Shown here piece after piece: positions 25,326-31,994 of a DNA stretch of 42,270 nucleotides; the stretch's first letter is position 1; each line of letters starts with the position of its first letter. This DNA is from Planctomycetota bacterium (GTDB lineage: Bacteria > Planctomycetota > UBA8742 > JACQVU01 > JANLHZ01). The stretch spans positions 1 to 42,270 of the forward strand of contig JANLHZ010000083.1 of the NCBI GenBank assembly GCA_024653775.1. The letters run 5' to 3'. The translations under genes were made by a program, and so were the position numbers. The notes beneath the pieces are model-generated. The model was not told where the DNA came from, ran no database searches, and saw only the letters and a program-made list of their open reading frames with translations.

Positions 25326-26885
25326 ATGCGGGTGAACAAAGGACTTGATATTGGAAACATCACGGGAGTGGAGCTATTCCTTCACTCGCTGACGAACCTT
25401 CTCAAGGCGCGGGATTCCCACAGCTTCGTGATGCGCGCGAGCGAGAGTTTCAAGCTGCTGTTCCAGTCGATCGAAAGCGTCTCTTTTTACACGTGGGACG
25501 CCGGAAAGGGGAAGTTCGCGAGGTTCGATAACGGAGCGAAATCGAGCGTCAGCGTCGATTCCGAAGCGGTTGACCAGGCCCTTGCGAACGTTCAGGTCAA
25601 CTTCGCGAAGCCGATCGGGGCGGAGCAGCGCGGAGAATGCACCGCGATCGTCGTCCCCATAGCTACCGCGGAGGAAAAGCTCGGATACTTCCTCGTCTTC
25701 TGCACCGCGGCGGAGCAGGAACTCAGCGTCACGTCGATTTCGTTCCTTCGCGAGCTGAAAGACATTCTCGTCCAGATATTCCTCAGCATAATGAAGCACG
25801 AGCGGGAAGAGAAGTCCGAAAACATACTCGACAACATTCTCGAAAGCGTGCCGTACTCGGTGGTGACGGTTTCGAAGGAAGGCAAAGTTATGAACGTGAA
25901 TTCGAACTGCGAGTTCATGTTCAACGTCGTGCCGCTGATAGCGCTCGACAGTCACTTCTCGGAAGTGTTTCCGGAGCAGGTCAGCAAGGCGATGCAGGAC
26001 TTAAGCGACAAAGCCCTCCTCGGCGCGGCGGAGATCGACTACGAGGTCGAGCACAATCTGGAAGACGGGACCAATCTCCACCTCGGAATCACCGCAAGCG
26101 ACATCACCGACATTGCGGGCAGCACCGTCGGCGTGCTGTTCCTCATCCGCGACCTCGGGCTGTCCCGCGAGGTAACGAAGCTCCAGGAACTCGACAAGCT
26201 CAAAAGCGAGTTCGTCAACACCGTCAGCCACGAACTGAAGACGCCGCTTACCGCGATCATCGGCGGGGTCGAGATTCTGAAGGCCGACATCGATCAGATG
26301 ACCGAGGATATGATCGAAGTGCTCGAAGTCATCGAGGGCGGCGCCAAAAGGCTTCAGACCCTCATCACCGACCTCCTCGATCTTTCGAAGCTCGAGACCG
26401 GCTCCGTGAGACTCCAGGAGGACTGGTTCGACGTCGCGAAGATCGTCAAGGACGCATGCGCGGTGCAGGCGAGGAGTCCGCTTCATACCGTGAAGACCGT
26501 CATCGAGCAAGGGATGCCCAAGGTGCTGCTCGACGGACAGAAGATTCTTCAGGTGTTCACGAACCTCATTTCGAACGCGATCAAATATTCCCCGTCGGGG
26601 GGCGAAGTACTCGTGAATGTCTGGACCGGAGGCGGCGAACTTTTCTTCAGCGTCAAGGACCAGGGACTCGGCATTTTGAAGGAAAATCAGGAAAAGGTCT
26701 TCGAGCGCTTCTTCCGCGTAGACGCGAGCATGTCGAGCGAAATCGAAGGCACGGGACTCGGCCTCGCGATAGTGAAGCTCATCGTCGAACTCCACGGCGG
26801 CGCGATATGGATCGAATCCGAAGTTGGCAAGGGCAGCGAATTCATCGTCAGGATGCCGCTGACGAAGCAAGTTGAAGGGGCGTGA
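25326..26885 (+). CDS. GAF/PAS sensor histidine kinase
   Basis: A 519-residue soluble kinase: GAF-like domain (~15-160), PAS domain (~165-280), HisKA with H302 in VNTVSHELKTPLTAIIGG, and an ATPase domain (~400-515) with NLISNAIKYSPSGG, DQGLGI, FERFFRV and GTGLGLAIVK. No transmembrane helices, so it responds to a cytoplasmic cue. It starts 40 bp after the HDOD gene and its stop overlaps the reading region of rsfS (TGA at 26883-26885, GTG at 26887), so the run 24023-27357 is probably one transcript. No cognate response regulator is in the window. Confidence 0.93.
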   Translation: MRVNKGLDIGNITGVELFLHSLTNLLKARDSHSFVMRASESFKLLFQSIESVSFYTWDAGKGKFARFDNGAKSSVSVDSEAVDQALANVQVNFAKPIGAEQRGECTAIVVPIATAEEKLGYFLVFCTAAEQELSVTSISFLRELKDILVQIFLSIMKHEREEKSENILDNILESVPYSVVTVSKEGKVMNVNSNCEFMFNVVPLIALDSHFSEVFPEQVSKAMQDLSDKALLGAAEIDYEVEHNLEDGTNLHLGITASDITDIAGSTVGVLFLIRDLGLSREVTKLQELDKLKSEFVNTVSHELKTPLTAIIGGVEILKADIDQMTEDMIEVLEVIEGGAKRLQTLITDLLDLSKLETGSVRLQEDWFDVAKIVKDACAVQARSPLHTVKTVIEQGMPKVLLDGQKILQVFTNLISNAIKYSPSGGEVLVNVWTGGGELFFSVKDQGLGILKENQEKVFERFFRVDASMSSEIEGTGLGLAIVKLIVELHGGAIWIESEVGKGSEFIVRMPLTKQVEGA

Positions 26886-26886
26886 C

Positions 26887-27357
26887 GTGAGAAGATCCGA
26901 AGGGCCTAACCTTCTTGCCGCAAGGCTAGCGAGACCGGAAAAAACGCCGGAGGAGAAAAGCGACAGCTTCGAACTCGCGTGGCTCTGCGCGGACGTGTGC
27001 TGGAGCATGCGCGCGGTGAACGTCTCCGTGTACGACGTTCGGAAACTGACGACCATCGCGGATTACTACGTCCTCTGCACCGCTGCGAGCGCCGCCCACG
27101 CGCGCGGCGTGAGCGAAGAAGTCTCGCGCACCGCGAAAAAACACGGCCATAAAAAACTCGGCGTCGAAGGCCAGAAGGAAGGCGCGTGGGTTCTAGTGGA
27201 CCTCGTCGACGTCGTCGTTCACGTGTTTCGCGAAGAAGCGCGAAACTACTACGACTTGGAACTCCTCTGGGGCGACGCGGACCAGTATCTCTGGAAAGAC
27301 GAACTCCGCGAGGATCAGGCGCCCCCAGCGAAGGACGACGAATACTGGGATTCATGA
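26887..27357 (+). CDS. rsfS: Ribosomal silencing factor RsfS
   Basis: A ~156-residue protein of the Iojap/RsfS family that binds ribosomal protein uL14 and blocks subunit joining under starvation. The conserved domain spans ~30-135: VYDVRKLTTIADYYVLCTA, RTAKKHGHKKLGVEG, GAWVLVDLVDVVVHVF and EEARNYYDLELLWGDA. It has a longer than usual N-terminal extension and an acidic C-tail. The start is uncertain: GTG 26887 (preceded by AAGGGG) or an in-frame TTG at 26872 inside the kinase gene. Being last in a signalling operon is unusual; in many bacteria it sits near nadD. Confidence 0.9.
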   Translation: MRRSEGPNLLAARLARPEKTPEEKSDSFELAWLCADVCWSMRAVNVSVYDVRKLTTIADYYVLCTAASAAHARGVSEEVSRTAKKHGHKKLGVEGQKEGAWVLVDLVDVVVHVFREEARNYYDLELLWGDADQYLWKDELREDQAPPAKDDEYWDS

Positions 27358-27363
27358 CATTAT

Positions 27364-27382
27364 ATTCGTGCCGTCTACGAAT
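27364..27382 (+). repeat. Third copy of the ATTCGTA-CCGTC-TACGAAT motif
   Basis: Reads ATTCGTGCCGTCTACGAAT, one mismatch from the 8792 core, and is preceded by the same ACATTAT. It begins 6 bp after the rsfS stop, in the gap to the convergent VOC gene. Confidence 0.85.
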
Positions 27383-27427
27383 TATTCGTACTATTTCGCG
27401 CGTCGGTTCGGTTGCCCGCGACAGTTT

Positions 27428-27799
27428 CTACGCACCGTGGAACACGGCTTCCGCGTTGTTGCCGTCGGGATCGAGGACGAATGCGCCGTAGTAGTTCGGG
27501 TGATATATTTCGCGGACTCCGGGCTTGCCGTTATCCTTGCCGCCCGCCTCGACCGCGGCCTTGTAGAACGCGTCGACCTGCTCCCGACTCTCCGCTTTGA
27601 ACGCGACGTGCATCCTTGGAGTGTTCTTCTCGCCCTTGCCGAACCAGAATTCCGGTTTGCCGTTCTTCCCGAACCCCGACGCGAAGTATTTGGGTATCTC
27701 CTTCACCAGCGTGATCCCAAGCGGCGCGAGCGCTTTCTTGTAGAACTCCTTGCACTCGTCGTACTTCTCGACTGACATTCCGATGTGATCGATGATCAT
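27428..27799 (-). CDS. VOC (glyoxalase/bleomycin-resistance fold) protein
   Basis: A 123-residue single VOC domain made of two beta-alpha-beta-beta-beta units: MIIDHIGMSVEKYDECKEFY at the start and VREIYHPNYYGAFVLDPDGN near the end. Candidate metal ligands are H5 in DHIGM, H in PRMHVAF and E in NNAEAVFH. The YGAF and DPDGNN(V/A)E signature fits the family of small VOC dioxygenase- or isomerase-like proteins. The ATG at 27799 follows GGAGATACT. The substrate cannot be read from the sequence. Confidence 0.88.
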   Translation of the reverse strand: MIIDHIGMSVEKYDECKEFYKKALAPLGITLVKEIPKYFASGFGKNGKPEFWFGKGEKNTPRMHVAFKAESREQVDAFYKAAVEAGGKDNGKPGVREIYHPNYYGAFVLDPDGNNAEAVFHGA

Positions 27800-27804
27800 A
27801 GTAT

Positions 27805-27826
27805 CTCCAGTGGTCAGTGGTCAGCG
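27805..27826. repeat. Short AGTGGTC tandem
   Basis: AGTGGTCAGTGGTCAGCG contains two head-to-tail AGTGGTC units just upstream of the VOC start, a type of simple repeat seen in repeat-rich genomes. No function is apparent. Confidence 0.5.
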
Positions 27827-27916
27827 TTTACGTCTTTGTTGCCAGCAGTGTCGCTGACCTATGAAGGATGTGGAAATCTTATAATCCACAGACATCTAAC
27901 CACGAACGAGAAGCTG

Positions 27917-28423
27917 TTATTCTTCGCCCTCATAGTAGTCGACGTTCGGCTGATCCTTGAGAATCTTCACGAAGTGCGGACCCTGCAATGCGGTGTGAAC
28001 GTTACGTCCTCCCCACGCTGCAAATTTCTTCGAGTCCGGATAGAAGACGACGTCGCACTGGATCGCGGTCGAAATCCCGAGAAATTTCAGCGGCGCGCCA
28101 GATGTGTTTATGATCGCGTGCGCGCACTCCGAACCCGTCGGACACGCGATGTAATCTCCCGCGCGGATGGGGAAATGATCGTCGCCGAGTCGAAGTTCGC
28201 CTTCGCCTTCAAGGATGTAGAACGCTTCCTCGTTCGCGTAGTGATAGTGGTGCGGGAACGCCTGCCTTCCGGGCGCAAGCTCGAAATGGCTGCATCCGAG
28301 GTTCGCCGACCCCGTCGCCGCGGCGATCTTCCTCCGCGTGTTGCCGAACTTCTCGCCGCGGGACGATTCGACCGCTTCGACTTCATCGATGTTTCTGATT
28401 TTCGGGTTTCGATTATCAGGCAT
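27917..28423 (-). CDS. Cupin domain protein
   Basis: A 168-residue protein with a central cupin barrel (~45-125): motif 1 HHYHYANEEAFYILEGEGE with histidines and a glutamate placed to bind a metal, motif 2 AGDYIACPTGSECAHAIIN. Downstream residues GISTAIQCDVVFYPDSKK are typical of a sugar- or small-acid-binding cupin subfamily. The ATG at 28423 is preceded by GGAGCGACA; a longer frame to 28495 has no ribosome site. It is in the same orientation as the VOC gene, but 117 bp apart, so co-transcription is possible but not clear. Confidence 0.9.
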   Translation of the reverse strand: MPDNRNPKIRNIDEVEAVESSRGEKFGNTRRKIAAATGSANLGCSHFELAPGRQAFPHHYHYANEEAFYILEGEGELRLGDDHFPIRAGDYIACPTGSECAHAIINTSGAPLKFLGISTAIQCDVVFYPDSKKFAAWGGRNVHTALQGPHFVKILKDQPNVDYYEGEE

Positions 28424-28707
28424 TGTCGCTCCATTGAATGTAATTGCTAGTGGATAGTTGCCGGTTGATGGAAAATTCGATGTTGATCTTTTCACTAATC
28501 ACAGGCGACTGACAACAAAATTCTAAAGGGTTCCGAAAAACTAATGACGCCACGTTTGCCCGCGATGGTCGCGTCGATTTCGCTTCCTCGCGCAAAACGA
28601 ACCTGACGTAAATCTGAGCGCGAAATCCGTAAACTTATTTTGACGCGCGTCCTAACAAGATGAATTTCAGGCGATCCGCAATCCTGTCTAATTTACTCCG
28701 CGACTTC
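28424..28707. other. Intergenic stretch, no gene seen
   Basis: No convincing coding sequence. 28635-28707 is the tail of the reading frame that carries the aconitase 3' remnant, and the rest is featureless. Confidence 0.4.
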
Positions 28708-28831
28708 GCCGACGCGATCTTGCCTTCGAAGGCGCTCTTCGCGACGGTTAGCGGGCTCGCGAGGTAGAGTTTTCCCGGTCCCGAGCGTCCGGAGAAGCCA
28801 GGGTTGATCGCGCTCACCGTGACCTGTTCCG
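28708..28831 (-). pseudogene. Truncated 3' end of an aconitase-family gene
   Basis: These 124 bp align without gaps to 32008-32131, the 3' part of the intact aconitase-family gene on the same strand, at about 109/124 identity. The encoded 40-odd residues (EQVTVSAINPGFSGRSGPGK and following) differ from the intact copy at only two positions, so most DNA differences are synonymous. The original stop is lost: the frame runs on into unrelated sequence to 28635, and upstream it is fused to unrelated sequence to 29066. It is a remnant of a second, diverged copy and not an expressed gene. Confidence 0.85.
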
Positions 28832-28977
28832 CGCTGATCCGAGTATCCGAGTGGATACAACAATTTTCCGCTTGACAGAATGTCTGCACGAAGTTCTCAT
28901 GGTTTGAGGTCGAGAAATTCCGTTTTTTGTGGTTATGTTTCAGGAGGTCACGCGACTTAAAAAGAAGCTGACAATCA

Positions 28978-28997
28978 GGAGCCTTTGAACAGGCTCC
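28978..28997. ncRNA. Small hairpin GGAGCCT/AGGCTCC
   Basis: A 7-bp perfect stem with loop TTGAAC, followed by a second small stem CAATC-CGCTCC-GATTG (29007-29022) and a T-run (TTTTC). Together with the large element at 29031-29152 this makes a row of hairpins before the lipoprotein gene. Confidence 0.4.
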
Positions 28998-29030
28998 GAA
29001 CGAAAGCAATCCGCTCCGATTGTTTTCATT

Positions 29031-29152
29031 GCTAATGCAAACCTTGCACGTTTGTTTGTTCGTCACGAGTGGAGCAAGTCAGGAGCGGCGTCCGTTTTTG
29101 GGCGCTGCTCGTAAAGCTCGTGACGAAGGTCTGTGCAAGGACCTGCATTAGC
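29031..29152. ncRNA. Large multi-block hairpin, candidate structured RNA
   Basis: Four nested pairs of exact or near-exact complementary blocks: GCTAATGCA (29031) with TGCATTAGC (29144); CCTTGCAC (29042) with GTGCAAGG (29133); CGTCACGAG (29061) with CTCGTGACG (29117); GAGCGGCG (29083) with CGCTGCTC (29103, one mismatch). The 122-nt element lies 70 bp before the lipoprotein start at 29223 and could be a 5' UTR structure, a small RNA, or the end of a mobile element. I recognise no named RNA family. Confidence 0.55.
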
Positions 29153-29222
29153 GGCTTTGGGTATGCGCCCTCTTCATGGACCGTTTACCCTCCGTCGCAA
29201 GACTCCAGTTTTGGAGGGTAAA

Positions 29223-29657
29223 ATGATTCACTTCAGGCTCTTGAGTTTTCTTCCCTTGCTGCTGCTCTGCTCCGGCTGCGCAACGATTTTTTCAGGCAGC
29301 GAAAGAGAAGTGCGGTTCGAATCTTCGATTCAAGGAACGCAAGTACAGGTGGATGGCGGGCAGTGGTGGCCTACGCCGACGACGCTTACTCTCGGAACCG
29401 ATAAAACGCATTCAGTCGCGTTTCAGCATCCGGACGGCACGCCTCAAAGTTCGGGGGCAGTGAATCAGCATTTCAATCCCGTCGCGCTTTTCAACCTGAT
29501 TGGACCGATACCGTGGCTTGTGGATATATTAACCGGTGCGATGTGGAAGCTGGATCAGGTTGTCACCGATCCCGCGATGCCGTCAGTCGGCAGCGCCTAC
29601 GGAGGCGGAGGATACGGCAGACAGCAACAACCGGCGGGACGACAAAGCGGGTGGTAG
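29223..29657 (+). CDS. Small lipoprotein, GCATIxSG family (second copy)
   Basis: A 144-residue lipoprotein with a short signal peptide and lipobox LCSG|C19, then GCATIFSGSEREVRFESS, V-x-V-D-G, P-T motif, FQHPDG and a hydrophobic stretch ending PWLVDILTGAMWKLDQV. All these blocks appear in order in the lipoprotein at 20239-20709, so the two are paralogues. The C-tail here is Gly/Gln-rich (GGGGYGRQQQPAGR). ATG 29223 follows GGAGG. It is 49 bp ahead of the clostripain-like gene and probably co-transcribed. Confidence 0.8.
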   Translation: MIHFRLLSFLPLLLLCSGCATIFSGSEREVRFESSIQGTQVQVDGGQWWPTPTTLTLGTDKTHSVAFQHPDGTPQSSGAVNQHFNPVALFNLIGPIPWLVDILTGAMWKLDQVVTDPAMPSVGSAYGGGGYGRQQQPAGRQSGW

Positions 29658-29706
29658 CGGGGTAATGTTCACTCGAAAGTTTAGATCGGGTTTGGAAGGA
29701 GTAATT

Positions 29707-31971
29707 ATGTCGAGGTGTCATTCACGGATGTCTCTTTTGATAGTTGTAACTTCGCTTCTTGTCGCCGCTCTCGCCTGCGTCGGCGGGGGAGGGGGTAGTG
29801 GCGGAGGTGGAAACTCTCTAACCCCAACTTCGCCGCCCAATGCCCCAGTAATCGCTCTATCGTCTACCGACGATGGAAGCGTAACAATCGCTTGGACCAG
29901 CGTATCCGGCTCGACGTCGTATTCGATGTATTACGGCACAAGCGCCGGCGTAACGGTGTCTTTGGGAACGAAAATCGCGAATGTTTCAAGTCCATATACG
30001 AAGACAGGACTTTCTAATAGCGTGATTCACTATTTCGTTGTTACCGCAATCAACGCGGCGGGAGAATCGTCCGTTTCCAACGAAATTTCAGCTACACCTA
30101 AAAAACAGACATGGACGATAATGGTTTACGGTCACGGCGATCATAATCTTACGCTTTCGTTGTACAATGACATGATCGAAATGGAAGCGGTGGGATCGAA
30201 CGCCGATTTTTCAATCGTCGTAGGTGCAGATTACAATGCGACAGAGGCGCAAGCATACCAACTCCCAACAACTTATCGAACACCAGGTTTTTTCGAATTC
30301 TTGCTGCAGACGAATTCGAATCTGAATGCCCTGGTGAGTCAACCCGTTACGACCACCGAAAAAAACCTTGACGATCCCAATGTGCTTTCGACTTTCATCT
30401 TGAATTCTATTACCCAATATCCCGCAGATCGCTACGGACTCGTGCTCTGGAATCACGGAGGTCAATGGAGCGCTGCGTTTGGGGGGGACCAGCAGGATGG
30501 CGGTGGTTCGCCGCCACTAGGCAATTTATCGCTTTCATCCCTGAAGCAGGCAATATCGAGTTCCATTGCGCAGTCCGGCATTTCAAAACTCGATTTCATC
30601 GGAATGGATACCTGTCTTAACGGGGCGGTCGAATTCATATCGGCATTTGCGACGCTTGCGGACGTATATATTGCCTGTCCCGAAGTAGACTTTGGCGCGG
30701 GGTGGGATTACACCGCGACCCTCGGATATCTGAAATCCAACCCGGGCGCTTCGATTACTCAGTTCGCAACGCAAGAAGTCGCGCACTGGCGGGCGCACCA
30801 CTTTACTGCAAACTCTCCTGACGATATGACGCTGGGAGCGCACGCGGCTTACGATTTGACCCGCGTAAATTCGTTTCAAGTTGCTCTTGACGCTTTCAGC
30901 GATGCGTTAACGCCTGCGATGGTTCTGGAGTCGGAACAAATCGCCAGGATTCGTCGTTCCAGCAATATGTATTCGATGAACGTCGCGGAACTCGACTCCC
31001 CGACTCCGTATGTCGACCTCGGCGACTTCGTCTCGAAAATCGCGGCGCAATCCTCGGACTCGTCGCTGGTAAGCGCTGCTCAAAGTCTCTCCACCGAGAT
31101 AAACTCACTTGTGATTTCCGCGGCGAAGGGAAGCGCGCGAAATGACGCATCGGGACTTAGCATATACTTCCCGGCGAATTGGTGGACTGATTCGACGGAG
31201 TCCGCATATATAACGCAGGACTTTAACAATTATAAACTTACGAACATCGCTACGTCTTCTCGCTGGGACGAATTCTTAAACGATTATTTCGTCAATTACT
31301 GGCAAGCGGACGGGCAAGCCCCGACGGTTGTCGTTACTCCCGGCAATTCATTTGGTGTTACTGTGAGCAACCCCGCGACGGGGACGATTGCAGTTTCCGG
31401 AAGCGACGCGAATTCGCTTTCGTTATCAGCGTGGCAAGAAACGTCGCCTGGGAGTAAAATCTATCTCGACTTTGGAGAATTCGACAACATAGAGGTCTCC
31501 GGTAGTGCATACTCCTATACTTGGGATGGCCAAGGACTTATTGTTTCAGACGGCACGAACGCTTCGTATATGAGTGGACGTTTCGCATACCCCGGCGCAT
31601 CCATTTACTATTGCGAGGCAGTCTTGACGACTGTTTCCGGCTCACAGGACGTTCTTCTGGTTCTTGACACAAATTCAGGACTTCTGGTGAATGCGCTCGA
31701 TGCGACCAACGCAAGTTTGACCGGGCTTGACGTTTCACCTGGCAATACGATACTTCCCTATTTTTACCAGTACGATCTGAACGGAAGCTCCGGCATGTCG
31801 GTTTCCGTAATTCCAGGGACTACGAATCCAATCGTGGTTCCATCCACGGGGATTTCCGGCTTACAGGTCTATCAAGCTCCACTGCCAACTGGGAACTATT
31901 TGATTTCGCTGTGGACTGACGACGTTTGGGATAATACAGACGTGCAGATGGCGGCTGTGGGCTTGCCGTGA
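29707..31971 (+). CDS. Clostripain-like (C11) cysteine peptidase lipoprotein
   Basis: A 754-residue exported lipoprotein: lipobox ALA|C24, Gly-rich tether (~25-36), one fibronectin-III-like domain (~45-132; VTIAWTSVSGSTSYSMYYG), then a C11 peptidase domain (~134-560) starting TWTIMVYGHGDHNL. The catalytic pair is visible: H250 in VLWNHGGQW and C303 in GMDTCLNG. Such enzymes cut after Arg or Lys. The remaining ~190 residues form a beta-rich tail without recognised motif. ATG 29707 follows GGAAGGAG. Codon use (many TCT, ACA, AAT codons) is less GC-biased than in core genes such as recA, consistent with acquisition. It is convergent with the aconitase-family gene, 23 bp apart. Confidence 0.88.
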   Translation: MSRCHSRMSLLIVVTSLLVAALACVGGGGGSGGGGNSLTPTSPPNAPVIALSSTDDGSVTIAWTSVSGSTSYSMYYGTSAGVTVSLGTKIANVSSPYTKTGLSNSVIHYFVVTAINAAGESSVSNEISATPKKQTWTIMVYGHGDHNLTLSLYNDMIEMEAVGSNADFSIVVGADYNATEAQAYQLPTTYRTPGFFEFLLQTNSNLNALVSQPVTTTEKNLDDPNVLSTFILNSITQYPADRYGLVLWNHGGQWSAAFGGDQQDGGGSPPLGNLSLSSLKQAISSSIAQSGISKLDFIGMDTCLNGAVEFISAFATLADVYIACPEVDFGAGWDYTATLGYLKSNPGASITQFATQEVAHWRAHHFTANSPDDMTLGAHAAYDLTRVNSFQVALDAFSDALTPAMVLESEQIARIRRSSNMYSMNVAELDSPTPYVDLGDFVSKIAAQSSDSSLVSAAQSLSTEINSLVISAAKGSARNDASGLSIYFPANWWTDSTESAYITQDFNNYKLTNIATSSRWDEFLNDYFVNYWQADGQAPTVVVTPGNSFGVTVSNPATGTIAVSGSDANSLSLSAWQETSPGSKIYLDFGEFDNIEVSGSAYSYTWDGQGLIVSDGTNASYMSGRFAYPGASIYYCEAVLTTVSGSQDVLLVLDTNSGLLVNALDATNASLTGLDVSPGNTILPYFYQYDLNGSSGMSVSVIPGTTNPIVVPSTGISGLQVYQAPLPTGNYLISLWTDDVWDNTDVQMAAVGLP

Positions 31972-31994
31972 TTCGAAAACAATTTGCCATGTTC

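Noticed and set aside
28635-29066. A 143-codon gene carrying an aconitase-like tail
   Set aside because: The aconitase part is a fragment in frame with unrelated Cys/Asn-rich sequence that also forms hairpins; no ribosome site and no coherent domain.
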